A DNA stretch of 64,000 bases from Buchnera aphidicola (Thelaxes suberi). Its GTDB lineage: Bacteria; Pseudomonadota; Gammaproteobacteria; Enterobacterales; Enterobacteriaceae. Positions within the stretch are counted from its first letter, which is position 1. Each line of letters opens with the position of its first letter. Both the position numbers and the translations under genes were made by a program. The stretch spans positions 62,001 to 126,000 of the forward strand of contig NZ_OZ060389.1 of NCBI RefSeq assembly GCF_964059005.1, in the 5' to 3' direction. Positions 1 to 9,633 of this stretch are shown piece after piece. The notes under the pieces were generated by a model. It ran no database searches. It saw only the letters and a list, made by a program, of their open reading frames with translations, and had not been told where the DNA came from.

Positions 1-521
1 TTTGTATCAATTTGAGCTGTTTCTGAAGGTGTTAAATCATTAGCTACTATAATTACACTTTCATTTATGTTTTTTAAATCAATAATGTTAATATTCAGTA
101 TATTTTTGATTAGTCTTGCCCCAATATCTCTAATATCTATTGCTCTGTTTTTTAAATACTCATCTTGGAGATTTTCAATTGTAGTTACTTGTTTTTCTAT
201 AACAGAATTTACTGCATATTCAGCAGAGCAGTGTTTGTTTTTAATTAAAGAAAGAATATCATGTTCAAATTCTTCATCTTCAATTAACATAATATGTCCT
301 TCAAAAATTGCATTTTGATCATGTTCTAATTTTGTTGTGTTACTATTTTGTATTAATTGAATTTGTTGAATAGTTTTATTTCTTGCATCAAAAAATTTTT
401 TGATTTCTAAATTTATGTCTTGTTCTTGTATCTTTGTATTATTAATACATATTTTTTCTTCTTTTATTAATAATATTTTTCCAAAGACGATCCCTGGTGA
501 TACTGAAATACCTGAAATCAT
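1..521 (-). CDS. ptsI: PTS enzyme I (PtsI), N-terminal part, runs off the window
   Basis: Phosphoenolpyruvate-protein phosphotransferase, the cytoplasmic enzyme that takes phosphate from PEP and passes it to HPr. Only about the first 173 residues are in the window. The start ATG (complement of 519-521) begins MISGISVSPGIVFGK and is preceded by an AAAGG ribosome binding site. The matches AIFEGHIMLIEDEE, DEYLKNRAIDIRDIGARL and ANDLTPSETAQ are typical of the EI N-terminal HPr-binding domain. The active-site histidine (about residue 189 in E. coli) lies outside the window. It sits 111 bases downstream of ptsH on the same strand, as in the enterobacterial ptsHI operon. Certain by similarity and context. 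Confidence 0.95.
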   Translation of the reverse strand, partial: MISGISVSPGIVFGKILLIKEEKICINNTKIQEQDINLEIKKFFDARNKTIQQIQLIQNSNTTKLEHDQNAIFEGHIMLIEDEEFEHDILSLIKNKHCSAEYAVNSVIEKQVTTIENLQDEYLKNRAIDIRDIGARLIKNILNINIIDLKNINESVIIVANDLTPSETAQIDT

Positions 522-632
522 AATATTACCTTTACATATTTATAGTAATGTAATTTATATATAACAATATTTTTTAAAAGAATTTTAGTGTTAATAAATT
601 AATTTGAAAGATTGTTTTATTTAAAATTTTTT

Positions 633-890
633 TTATACTAATTTTTGTATTAGTTGAGTTAATTGGTTTATTGCTGCGATTTCATCTTTTCCATTAGCAG
701 ATAATTTTATTGTTGTTCCATGCGTTAATCCTAATGTTTGTATTTTAAAAAGACTTTTTGCATTGACTATTTTTTCTTTAAAAGTAATTGTAATTTCAGA
801 TTGAAATTCTTTAGCTGCTTTAACGAATTGTGCAGCAGGTCGTGTATGAAAACCATTAGGAGAGGTTATAGTTACTTCTTTAGAAGTCAT
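633..890 (-). CDS. ptsH: Phosphocarrier protein HPr
   Basis: Small cytoplasmic phosphocarrier that receives phosphate from enzyme I and hands it to sugar-specific EIIA proteins. The 85 aa match the usual family length. The phosphorylated histidine is His15 in PNGFHTRPAAQF, and the region around Ser46 (AKSLFKIQTLG) is conserved. It lies between cysK (upstream) and ptsI (downstream), all on the minus strand, as in E. coli cysK-ptsH-ptsI. The start ATG follows a purine-rich AAGGA box (complement of about 899-903). Confidence 0.97.
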   Translation of the reverse strand: MTSKEVTITSPNGFHTRPAAQFVKAAKEFQSEITITFKEKIVNAKSLFKIQTLGLTHGTTIKLSANGKDEIAAINQLTQLIQKLV

Positions 891-987
891 AATATTATAT
901 TCCTTAATTAATAGTTTGTTTATTTTTTATTTGAAAATAAATTTTAATTTATACTAATTTGAAAAATAGTAAATAGTAAATTTGTAT

Positions 988-1929
988 TTATTGGAATAAT
1001 TCTGTACTTAAATATCTTTCTCCAGAAGATGGTAGTATAACTACTATATTTTTTTTTTGAAATAAAGGTTCTTTTTGAAGATTTAGCGCAGCTATTACAG
1101 CAGCTCCAGAAGAAATGCCTGATAAAATTCCTTCTTTGCACATAAGAATCTTTGACATTTTTATAGAATCTTCTTCGGAAACTGCTATGATTCTATCTAA
1201 TATATTTAAATCTAAGTTTTTTGGTATAAAACCAGCTCCAATTCCTTGAATTTTATGAGGAGAGCTTTGTATCTTTTTACCCGATAGAAATTGTTGAATT
1301 ACAGGTGATTTTTTAGGTTCTACTCCAACACTAATTAAATCTTTTTTATTTTTAATATTTTTTATATATTGACTAATACCTGAAATAGTACCTCCTGTTC
1401 CAATTCCTGATACAAGTACATCGATATTTCCCTTAGTATCGTTCCAAATTTCGGGTCCTGTTGTTATTCTATGAATTTCTGGATTCGCAGGATTTTCAAA
1501 TTGTTTAATCATAAAATGTGTTTTTGTATTTTTATTAGTTATATCATATGCTTTTTGAATAGCCCCTTTCATTCCTTGTTCACCAGGGGTTAATATTAAA
1601 TGAGCTCCTAAAGCTGTTAGTAATTTTTTACGTTCTAAAGACATAGTTTCAGGCATAGTTATTATTAATTTATAGCCTCTAGCAGCAGTTACATATGCAA
1701 GTGCTATTCCTGTATTACCACTTGTAGCTTCTACAATAACTGTGTTTTTATTAATTAATCCAGATTTTTCTGCATTCCAAATCATGTTAGAACCGATACG
1801 ACATTTGACGCTAAAACTTGGATTTCGAGATTCTATTTTTACGAGTATTTTTTTATTTCCAATATTATTTAATCGAACTAAAGGAGTATTGCCAATAGTA
1901 AAAGTATTATCATCGTATATTTTTTGCAC
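988..1929 (-). CDS. cysK: Cysteine synthase A (O-acetylserine sulfhydrylase)
   Basis: PLP enzyme that makes L-cysteine from O-acetylserine and sulfide, the last step of sulfur assimilation. The protein is 313 aa against 323 in E. coli. The PLP-binding lysine is Lys42 in NPSFSVKCRIG; the TSGNTG loop is at about 69-74 and the GTGGTISG phosphate-binding loop is near 176. The C-terminus is a little shorter than in E. coli. The start codon is GTG (complement of 1927-1929) with AAGGAAT upstream. It is divergent from ligA, as in E. coli. No partner cysE is in the window. Confidence 0.95.
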   Translation of the reverse strand: MQKIYDDNTFTIGNTPLVRLNNIGNKKILVKIESRNPSFSVKCRIGSNMIWNAEKSGLINKNTVIVEATSGNTGIALAYVTAARGYKLIITMPETMSLERKKLLTALGAHLILTPGEQGMKGAIQKAYDITNKNTKTHFMIKQFENPANPEIHRITTGPEIWNDTKGNIDVLVSGIGTGGTISGISQYIKNIKNKKDLISVGVEPKKSPVIQQFLSGKKIQSSPHKIQGIGAGFIPKNLDLNILDRIIAVSEEDSIKMSKILMCKEGILSGISSGAAVIAALNLQKEPLFQKKNIVVILPSSGERYLSTELFQ

Positions 1930-2306
1930 TATTATTCCTTTTTTATTATAAATATATTAATTTAAGATTGTTATTTTTAATATATTACTTATTTTTGTTA
2001 TGAATAATAAGTTATTAATAATAACTAAATTGATTTTTTTTGAAATATTTTAATATTTCTTATATTTAATGATATTAAATTTAATGATTTATCGCATTTA
2101 ATCTTAACCATACATAATAATTTTTCATGTATATTGAATGCATTATATAATATTAAAGATTCATTTTTATTAACAAATTATTTTTAATAAAAATTGTATT
2201 CATTAAATGTGAAATAAATTTAATTTTTTGTATCATTTTTTATAGATTTATTATTAATAAAATAGTTTATTGAGCATTATATTATTTAAAAAAATGGTAA
2301 AACATT
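1930..2306. other. Divergent spacer between cysK and ligA
   Basis: This 377-base, very AT-rich stretch separates two divergently read genes, so it must hold the promoters of both. I see no coding remnant, no tRNA and no strong GC-containing hairpin. Promoter hexamers cannot be called with any confidence against this base composition. Confidence 0.6.
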
Positions 2307-4319
2307 ATGAATAAAAGTATTGTTAAATTAATTGATCTTAGAAAGATTATTAGTCATCATGCTTATTTATATTATACATTAGATTCTCCGATAATATCAG
2401 ATTTTGAATATGACAACTTAATTAATGAATTAAAATTATTAGAAAAACAAGAAATAAAAATAATAAAAAACTCTCCTACTAATAATGTTGGAAGTGATTT
2501 TTTACGTTCTTTGAAAACAAAAAAACATTTTGCTTCTATGTTATCGTTAGATAATATTGCTGATATAGAAATGATTGATTTTTTTTATAAAAATGTTTTA
2601 AAAAAGTTAAAAAAAAAGAAAAAAATTAATTTTTGTTGTGAACTGAAAATTGATGGGATAGCTATTAGTTTATTATACAAAAAAGGTGTTTTAATACGCG
2701 CATTAACTAGAGGAAATGGAAAGATAGGAGAGGATGTAACACTAAATGTTTATGAAATACAAAGTATTCCAAAAGTTTTAGATAATATTATTAATATGCC
2801 TGAATTATTAGAGGTACGAGGCGAGATATACATACCTTTATCAGAATTTTATAAAATTAACGAAGTTAAAAAAAATATACAATTTTCTAATCCTCGCAAT
2901 ACGGCAGCGGGTTCATTAAGGCAAAATAATCCTAAAATTACTTTAAGCAGAAATTTAATGTTTTTTTGTCATGGATTTGGAATTTGTTATCCTAAAAATA
3001 ATTTTATTAATCATTTTAATTTTTTAATGGTAATGAAAAGTTTAGGGTTTCCTGTTAACAATAAGTTATGTTTATTTAGTAATATAAATAATATTAAAGA
3101 ATTTTATTACCAAATAAATAAAAATAGAAAAAGTTTTGATTTTCAAATCGATGGGATAGTTATTAAGTTAAATGATTTTGATGATCAAAAAGTATTAGGA
3201 AGCACTAGTAAATATCCTAAATGGGCTTTAGCTGTAAAATTTCCTTCAAATGAAAATATTACTACAGTTAATAATATAGATTTTCAAGTAGGGAGAACTG
3301 GATTAATTACTCCGGTAGCTTATTTAAGTCCTATTAAAATATCAGGTGTAGTAATAAAGAAAGCATCATTGCATAGTAAATATGAAATGTACAGATTAGG
3401 AGTATATATTGGATCGAAAGTACTTGTGCGGAGAGCTGGTGATGTTATACCTTACATTGTAAAAGTTATAAATTATGAATTAATTAATGATATTAATTTG
3501 ATTCAAAAAAAATGTTTTTTTCCTACACAGTGCCCTATTTGTTCTTCAAATTTAATAGAATTTCATAATGGAAAAACTGTTAAATGTAGTAATAACAATT
3601 ATTGTTTAGATCAAAAAGAAAAGTTATTATTACATTTTGTTTCTAAATTTGCTTTTAATATTAAAGGAATTGGAAAAAAAATTTTGAAAAAATTAATTTA
3701 TAAAAATATAATTAATGAATTTTCTGATTTTTTTAAAATACAAGTTGATCATTTAACTAAAATAGATAGAATACAAAAAAAAATAGCTAATAACATTATT
3801 TATCAAATAAAAAAATCTCGATCTATATCTTTAGATCGCTTTATTTACGCGTTAGGAATTGAAATGGTTGGTGTAGAAACTGCTCGTAATTTGTCTATTT
3901 ATTTTGGTGATTTTAGTAGTTTTATGCAAACTAACGTATCTCAATTACAAAAAATTAAAAATATAGGAACTGTTTCATCAGGTATAATTTTTAATAAAAT
4001 TAATAATAGTAGCTTTAAAGAAAAAATATTAGATTTACTTTCTTTTATTGTAATAAAACCAAATAATAGTAGTAAAACAAATAAACGTAGCTTTTTTTTT
4101 AATAAAAAAATTGCTATTACCGGGAGGTTAAAAAGATATTCTAGAGATAAATTATTTTTTTTATTACAATCATTAGGAGCTATACAGTGTAAATATATTT
4201 CTCAAAAAACAGATTTACTAATATTAGGAGAATGTCCTGGAAAAAAATTATATAAGGCTAAATTATTAAATATAAAAATTATGGAAGAAGAAGAATTGTT
4301 ACAAAAAATACGTTGCTAG
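2307..4319 (+). CDS. ligA: NAD-dependent DNA ligase
   Basis: Seals nicks in duplex DNA with NAD+ as adenylate donor, in replication (Okazaki fragments) and repair. At 670 aa it has the full family length (E. coli 671). Order of domains: an Ia region with HHAYLYYTLDSP at about 17-28; the adenylation domain with the nucleophile Lys114 in CELKIDG; an OB domain; a four-cysteine zinc finger (CPIC...C...C, about 410-430); helix-hairpin-helix repeats; and a C-terminal BRCT domain from about 590 (ITGRLKRYSRDKL). All catalytic features look intact. Downstream are two tRNA genes on the other strand. Confidence 0.97.
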   Translation: MNKSIVKLIDLRKIISHHAYLYYTLDSPIISDFEYDNLINELKLLEKQEIKIIKNSPTNNVGSDFLRSLKTKKHFASMLSLDNIADIEMIDFFYKNVLKKLKKKKKINFCCELKIDGIAISLLYKKGVLIRALTRGNGKIGEDVTLNVYEIQSIPKVLDNIINMPELLEVRGEIYIPLSEFYKINEVKKNIQFSNPRNTAAGSLRQNNPKITLSRNLMFFCHGFGICYPKNNFINHFNFLMVMKSLGFPVNNKLCLFSNINNIKEFYYQINKNRKSFDFQIDGIVIKLNDFDDQKVLGSTSKYPKWALAVKFPSNENITTVNNIDFQVGRTGLITPVAYLSPIKISGVVIKKASLHSKYEMYRLGVYIGSKVLVRRAGDVIPYIVKVINYELINDINLIQKKCFFPTQCPICSSNLIEFHNGKTVKCSNNNYCLDQKEKLLLHFVSKFAFNIKGIGKKILKKLIYKNIINEFSDFFKIQVDHLTKIDRIQKKIANNIIYQIKKSRSISLDRFIYALGIEMVGVETARNLSIYFGDFSSFMQTNVSQLQKIKNIGTVSSGIIFNKINNSSFKEKILDLLSFIVIKPNNSSKTNKRSFFFNKKIAITGRLKRYSRDKLFFLLQSLGAIQCKYISQKTDLLILGECPGKKLYKAKLLNIKIMEEEELLQKIRC

Positions 4320-4328
4320 ATAATTTTT

Positions 4329-4401
4329 TGGGTCGTGCAGGATTTGAACCTGCGACCAATTGATTAAAAGTCAACTGCTCTACCAACTGAGCTAACGACC
4401 C
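4329..4401 (-). tRNA. tRNA-Lys (anticodon UUU)
   Basis: The reverse complement folds as a complete cloverleaf with acceptor GGGTCGT paired to ACGACCC, anticodon loop CTTTTAA (anticodon TTT) and T loop TTCAAAT. It is nearly identical to E. coli tRNA-Lys. The 73-nt gene ends at the discriminator A; the CCA end is not encoded. It is 20 bases from the neighbouring tRNA-Val gene and probably co-transcribed with it (valine first). Confidence 0.97.
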
Positions 4402-4421
4402 GTATAAATTTTAAAAATTTT

Positions 4422-4494
4422 TGGGTGATGACGGATTTGAACCGCCGACCCCCTCCGTGTAAAAGAGGAGCTCTAACCACTGAGCTAATCACCC
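4422..4494 (-). tRNA. tRNA-Val (anticodon UAC)
   Basis: The reverse complement forms a cloverleaf with acceptor GGGTGAT/ATCACCC, anticodon stem CCTCT/GGAGG (one U-G pair), loop TTTACAC with anticodon TAC, and T loop TTCAAAT. CCA is not encoded. Similar to E. coli tRNA-Val(UAC), which also neighbours tRNA-Lys and gltX in E. coli. Confidence 0.96.
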
Positions 4495-4633
4495 TGATTA
4501 CATCTATTGTAAAGGTTAAATTGTTGTAGTCAATCTTTTTTTTATGAATTTAATTAAATTTTATATACACATATCGATATATACGTATGTTGAATGATTT
4601 TTTTTATAAAAATTTTTTATTAGAGGAGTTGTT

Positions 4634-6037
4634 ATGAAAGTAGTAACTCGATTTGCCCCTAGTCCAACTGGTTTTTTACATATTGGTAATATTAGAACTG
4701 CTTTATATTCTTGGCTTTTTTCGCAACATTATAATGGAATATTTATTTTAAGGATTGAAGATACTAACATAGACAAGTCGCATCATCGCTATAGTCAATC
4801 TATTTTGAATACATTAAAATGGTTAGGTTTACATTGGGATAAAGGTCCTTATTATCAAAGTAATAATATAGATTATTATAGAGATATGATTAATGTTTTA
4901 ATACGGAATAATCAAGCATATAAATGTTATTGTTCTCCTGAAAGATTGAAAAGAAATCGTGATAATCAAATCAAATTAGGCAAAAAACCTAAATATGATG
5001 GAAAATGTAAACATTCTTTTATAAAAAAAAAGAAAGATTATGTAATACGATTCAATAATCCTGATGATGGAAAAATAGTATTTAATGATTTAATTAGAGG
5101 TAAGATTAGTGTCAATAATACTGAATTAGATGATTTAATTATACAAAGATCTAATGGAATGCCTACTTATAATTTTTGTGCGGTACTTGATGATAATTTG
5201 ATGAATGTTACACATGTTATAAGAGGTGAAGATCATATTAATAATACTCCTCGTCAAATTAACATTTATAATGCTTTTAATTTTAGTCTTCCATTTTATG
5301 CTCATGTTTCTATGATTTTAGATAGTGATAAAAAAAAATTATCTAAACGTAATAATAGCTCTAATATTTTGTATTATCGTGATCAAGGTTTTTTTCCTGA
5401 AGCATTACTTAACTATATAGTACGATTAGGTTGGTCTTATGGGAATCAAGAAATATTTAGTTTAAAAGAAATGGTTCAACTTTTTTCATTACGTAATATT
5501 AATAAATCTCCAAGTATTTTTAATATAAAAAAGTTATATTGGATTAATCGATTTTATTTAAATAAATTTACTAATAAAAAATTAATACCAGAATTAGAAA
5601 AACAAATGCAGCAGAGAGATATAAAGTTACATAACAATGTTGATTGTATAAACATTTTAACAATATTTAAATCAAGATGTAATACTTTAAAAGAAGTTTT
5701 AGACTTATATGAAAACTTAAATAAAAATATTAACTTAAAAAATACGCAATATTTAAAACTTTATTTATCTATTTTCTTAAAAGATGCATTTGTTTTGATT
5801 TTTAAGAAATTAAATTTCTTATTAAAATGGGAAATGACATCAATTCAATATATATTAAAGCAAGCATTAGAAAATAAAAAATTAAAAGTACAAGAATTAT
5901 ATGCTCCTTTAAGATTAATTTTAACTGGAACGCTTATTTCTCCTAATATTAATCATATTATTTTTATTTTAGGTAAAAATATTGTTTTACATCGAATTAG
6001 AAATGGTATTAATTATATTTTATTAAATAAAAAATAG
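4634..6037 (+). CDS. gltX: Glutamyl-tRNA synthetase
   Basis: Class I synthetase that charges tRNA-Glu. At 467 aa it is close to E. coli GltX (471). The HIGH-type motif is HIGN at 16-19 within SPTGFLHIGN; the KMSKS-type motif is KKLSKR near 235. The zinc site of the acceptor-binding region is intact, with CYC near 99 and GKCKH near 123. AGAGGAG lies just upstream of the ATG. The C-terminal anticodon-binding part is diverged but full length. Confidence 0.97.
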   Translation: MKVVTRFAPSPTGFLHIGNIRTALYSWLFSQHYNGIFILRIEDTNIDKSHHRYSQSILNTLKWLGLHWDKGPYYQSNNIDYYRDMINVLIRNNQAYKCYCSPERLKRNRDNQIKLGKKPKYDGKCKHSFIKKKKDYVIRFNNPDDGKIVFNDLIRGKISVNNTELDDLIIQRSNGMPTYNFCAVLDDNLMNVTHVIRGEDHINNTPRQINIYNAFNFSLPFYAHVSMILDSDKKKLSKRNNSSNILYYRDQGFFPEALLNYIVRLGWSYGNQEIFSLKEMVQLFSLRNINKSPSIFNIKKLYWINRFYLNKFTNKKLIPELEKQMQQRDIKLHNNVDCINILTIFKSRCNTLKEVLDLYENLNKNINLKNTQYLKLYLSIFLKDAFVLIFKKLNFLLKWEMTSIQYILKQALENKKLKVQELYAPLRLILTGTLISPNINHIIFILGKNIVLHRIRNGINYILLNKK

Positions 6038-6124
6038 TTTTTATTAATTAAAAATTTTATTCTTATTTTTTAACATGATTTGATTATTATATATTGTAAT
6101 ATTGTTTTTGATTTATAAATAAAT

Positions 6125-6158
6125 AATATATTATTACAAATAATTGTAATAATATATT
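6125..6158. terminator. Stem-loop between convergent gltX and fliE
   Basis: A perfect 15-bp inverted repeat (AATATATTATTACAA, loop ATAA, TTGTAATAATATATT) lies midway between the 3' ends of gltX (plus) and fliE (minus). Position and symmetry suit a bidirectional terminator. It is almost all A-U, so the hairpin would be weak; the call rests on position and length. Confidence 0.5.
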
Positions 6159-6297
6159 TATATATAAACAACAAAATCATTTTTAGTTATTTAATTATTT
6201 ATTTAAAATTATACGTTACTTATTTTTTTTGTATAACATTGTATGATTATTACTAAAACATTTAATTTTGTTGTAATAATACTATTTTTATTTTATT

Positions 6298-6708
6298 TTA
6301 AACTGAAGTACGAAATATTTCTTGATATGCATCTAATACTTTTTGTTTAATAGTATTAATGATGCTAAGAGATAAAGATGTTTTTTCTAATTCTATAAAA
6401 AGATGACTTAAATACAATTCATGTTGTAAAATTGCTGTATTTTTTTTTTCTAATTTTTTAATTTTATTTATAGTTTTTTTATTATTTACCTTATTATTTA
6501 TTTTTTTTATATTTTGTTGATCTAAAGATTCTTTTTTAATAAAATCCAATTTTTTTTGAAAATCAATAAAATTATTTGAGTATTCATGAATTTTTTTTTT
6601 TGAATTTTGTGTAAATTTATTTAAATTATTTTTAATATTTATAGTATTATTACTATGATTATAAATATGATTGTTTGAAAATTTTTGTATCATATCCAAT
6701 ATCTCCAT
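6298..6708 (-). CDS. fliE: Flagellar hook-basal body protein FliE
   Basis: FliE joins the MS ring to the proximal rod and is an early substrate of the flagellar export apparatus. The C-terminal end, ...KQKVLDAYQEIFRTSV, matches the conserved FliE tail (AAYQEVMSMQV in E. coli). The protein is 136 aa, longer than the 104 aa of E. coli, with a very Lys/Asn-rich middle (about 50-85) of low complexity. It is divergent from fliF, as in other enterobacteria. Confidence 0.88.
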   Translation of the reverse strand: MEILDMIQKFSNNHIYNHSNNTINIKNNLNKFTQNSKKKIHEYSNNFIDFQKKLDFIKKESLDQQNIKKINNKVNNKKTINKIKKLEKKNTAILQHELYLSHLFIELEKTSLSLSIINTIKQKVLDAYQEIFRTSV

Positions 6709-6950
6709 GTTGATTATTCAATTAATGATTAATTATTTAGGATACTTATAGTTAGTTGAACAGTTTAAATATTTTGCAAAATAAAATTGTTATGAATAAG
6801 TGCTTAATGTACATTATAAAATTTTTTATTTTTATAACTATCTAGTTATTTTACTAGTATGATACAAAAATTTTTTAAAATAAATTAATATTTTAATATC
6901 AATAAATATTTTTAATTATTGATCTATGTTCTATTATTAGGATGTTTTTT

Positions 6951-8650
6951 ATGAATATAAAAAATATATATGATTTAAATAGTATAAATCAAAAGATTTT
7001 TGAAAAAATTAATTTTTTATTTAAAAATCAATCACAATTATTTATTACGACACTTGCTTTTTTTTTATCAATATTGTTGCTATTTTTTATTTGGATTTTC
7101 AAACATGACTATCGATTATTATATAAAAATGTTTTTTATTCAAAAATAAATGATATTGTTTCGATTTTAGATGAACAATCTATTCCATATCAATTTAACG
7201 CTCAACAAAAAGATTTGTTTGTTCCTAATCATCAATTAATAAAAGCTATAGCTTTTACTTATTCGTTAAATCAAGATATAGACGAAACAAAAGGCTTTGA
7301 ATTGTTAGATAATGAAAAGTTTGGATTAAGTTCTTTTCATGAATATATTAATTATCAGAGAGCATTAGCGGGTGAATTAAAAAAAACTATTCAATCTTTA
7401 AATCATATTAAAAGGGTTAAAATACATTTAAGTATTCCTGATAATACTTTTTTTTTTTAGAAGATAAAGCAAAAAGTTCAGCTGTAGTATGTTTAGAACT
7501 AGAACAAGATGCCGTGATGTCACCGGAACAAGTAAGATCAATTCAATATATTGTATCTAGTAGTGTTTTAGATTTACAGCCAAATAATGTCTATGTTGTA
7601 GATAATGATGGAATTACTCTTAGTGAAGTACATGACGATATTTATAATAATGAAAATATGTACTTAAGATATTCAAAAAAAATAGAGAGTGAAGTAAAAC
7701 AAAAAATAGAAAATATTTTAGATCCTTTATTTGGTAAAAAAAATTTTAAAGTAGTAGTAATAGCGGATACTGTTTCTAATATTAAAAATAATATAAAAAA
7801 TAATTACTTTAATATTAATAAAAAAAATACATCAGTCCCTGTAGAATTAGTTAGTAACGCTAAAAATAAAAAACAACAACCTCAAAATATTTTAGATTTA
7901 TTTCAAGGTAATAGTGTTGTAAATCAAATTTCTTCGTTAAATTTACCTATCGATAAAAAAAATAATCATCATATAACATATCAAAATAGTTTATTTCACA
8001 ATAATAATATTAATAAAAATAATGAATTTAATGTATTCAATGTTTCTCATAAAAAAGATAACATTACTATTAATAATATGATGAAAAAAAACAATTTTAA
8101 TAATAGTTTATCGTATGCAAATATCAATCAAAATAATATAAAAAAAATTTCTGTTATTGTTATGATTAATTCTAATTTTTTTAATAAAGACGACAAAAAC
8201 AGTAAACATTACATTAGTTCAGATAAAATAAAAATGTTAGTTCAGCAAGCTATAGGTTTTTCTAAAAAAAGAAGTGATTCAATTAGTATTCAATATGTTC
8301 CTTTTGTGCTTTCTTCTACTACTATTAAAAATAGTATCGTACATAATACTAATCATCATCATAGTCTATATACATTTTTTACATTAATGGTATATTTATC
8401 ATTAATAATAATTGGTTTATTAATTATAAAATTATTATTTTTTTCAAATTCAAAATTAGTAAATGATAGTATTAACGCAAGTATTAAAGAACCTATCAAT
8501 AACGTAAAAAAAGATAAAGTTAATAAACAATCAAATAGCATAAGAGATAATTATTTAAATGTAACAAATATTGTTTCATCAAAAAATAATGATTCAAATG
8601 CTATGACAAATATGATTCGTAAATGGATAAATAAAAAAAATGAATCTTAA
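6951..8650 (+). CDS. fliF: Flagellar MS-ring protein FliF, apparent frameshift in a T11 run
   Basis: MS-ring protein, the membrane base of the flagellar basal body. The gene is split between two frames: 6951 to the TAG at 7458-7460, and from about 7460 to 8650. The break is in a run of eleven T (7448-7458). Reading one extra T gives SIPDNTFFFLEDKAKSSAVV, which matches FliF across the join, and a product of about 566 aa (E. coli 552). Transmembrane segments are at about 32-50 and near the C-terminus (LYTFFTLMVYLSLIIIGLLI). I chose 6951 because AGGA at 6939-6942 is 8 bases ahead; the upstream ATG at 6942 overlaps that box. It overlaps fliG by 11 bases. Either a rescued gene or a young pseudogene. 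Confidence 0.85.
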
Positions 8651-9617
8651 TGGTTTTGAAAAAAGCGTGTATTTACTTTTATCAATGAATATTGAGCAAA
8701 GTATTGAAGTCGTACAGAATTTAACAACAGAAGAGAAAAAAGAAATAGTACAATATAGTTTAAATATGAAAGATATAAACTATTCTAAGTTAAAAGATAT
8801 TTTTTCTCATGAAAAAGAATTATTAAATGAAATAAATTTGTTTATTAATAAAAAGAAGAATCAAGAATTACATGTATCTAATATTCACAGTAATGATACT
8901 AATAAAATAATCAATACTGTTACGGAAATAGATTATAAAAAAAAATTTGAAGAAAATATAAAAATATTTCATACGATTAAACTAGAAGATTTATTTAATT
9001 TAATTAAAAAAGAACCTTTACAGGTTATTTTTATTATTTTAATACATTTAGATCGTAATGTAGCATCAGAGTTGGTGAATTTATTTTCTTTAGAAAAAAA
9101 ATCAGATTTAATAATTCAAATTTTTGAATATACAGAAACAATAACACAAGATAAGTATAAAAAATACAACGAAATTATTCAATACTTAATAAATCGCTAT
9201 TATTTTATAATAAGTGATCAAAACAAGATACAAAACATTTTAAAAATTACAGAGTTGTTGGATAACAATGATAAGAAAAAAATATTAATTAAAATAAAAG
9301 AAAAAAAAATAGATATAGCTAAAAAATTAGCACCTTTTTTATTGAGTTTTGATAATTTATTTAGTTTAGAAGAAAAATTTATTATTCAAATAATAAAAAA
9401 TATAACAATAAAAACTTTGTATATATCTTTATATGATCAAAGTAGAGAACTAAAAGAAAAAATAATTAAATATATGTCTAAAAAACAATTGTTAGAATTT
9501 AATCATGAAAAAAACAAAAAAATTTTTTATACTCATGCACTTATTAATCAAAGTAAAAATAAGATTTTAAAACAAATACAAAACATCTTCATATCTAATG
9601 ACATTAAAATTTATTAA
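8640..9617 (+). CDS. fliG: Flagellar motor switch protein FliG (eroded)
   Basis: Rotor protein that sits on the MS ring and, in motile bacteria, contacts the stator. At 325 aa it is close to E. coli FliG (331). The N-terminus (GFEKSVYLLLSM) and the middle domain (LQVIFIILIHLDRNVASELV) are recognisable. The EHPQ motif reads EPLQ at about 125-128. In an ungapped alignment of the C-terminal domain the torque residues K264, D288, D289 and R297 become Tyr265, His289, Glu290 and Thr298, and R281 becomes Lys282. The protein is probably kept for assembly rather than rotation. The start overlaps the end of fliF. Confidence 0.9.
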   Translation: MNLNGFEKSVYLLLSMNIEQSIEVVQNLTTEEKKEIVQYSLNMKDINYSKLKDIFSHEKELLNEINLFINKKKNQELHVSNIHSNDTNKIINTVTEIDYKKKFEENIKIFHTIKLEDLFNLIKKEPLQVIFIILIHLDRNVASELVNLFSLEKKSDLIIQIFEYTETITQDKYKKYNEIIQYLINRYYFIISDQNKIQNILKITELLDNNDKKKILIKIKEKKIDIAKKLAPFLLSFDNLFSLEEKFIIQIIKNITIKTLYISLYDQSRELKEKIIKYMSKKQLLEFNHEKNKKIFYTHALINQSKNKILKQIQNIFISNDIKIY

Positions 9618-9633
9618 TTTGGAGAAATAAATA

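Noticed and set aside
67..318. Plus-strand ORF of 83 codons
   Set aside because: It lies antisense within ptsI, whose conserved frame covers the same bases.
944..1141. Minus-strand 65-codon ORF
   Set aside because: Another frame of cysK; the cysK frame carries the family sequence there.
7514..8650. Independent gene starting at the ATG 7514
   Set aside because: The frame continues upstream of that ATG with FliF sequence to the T11 run, so this is the second part of fliF.
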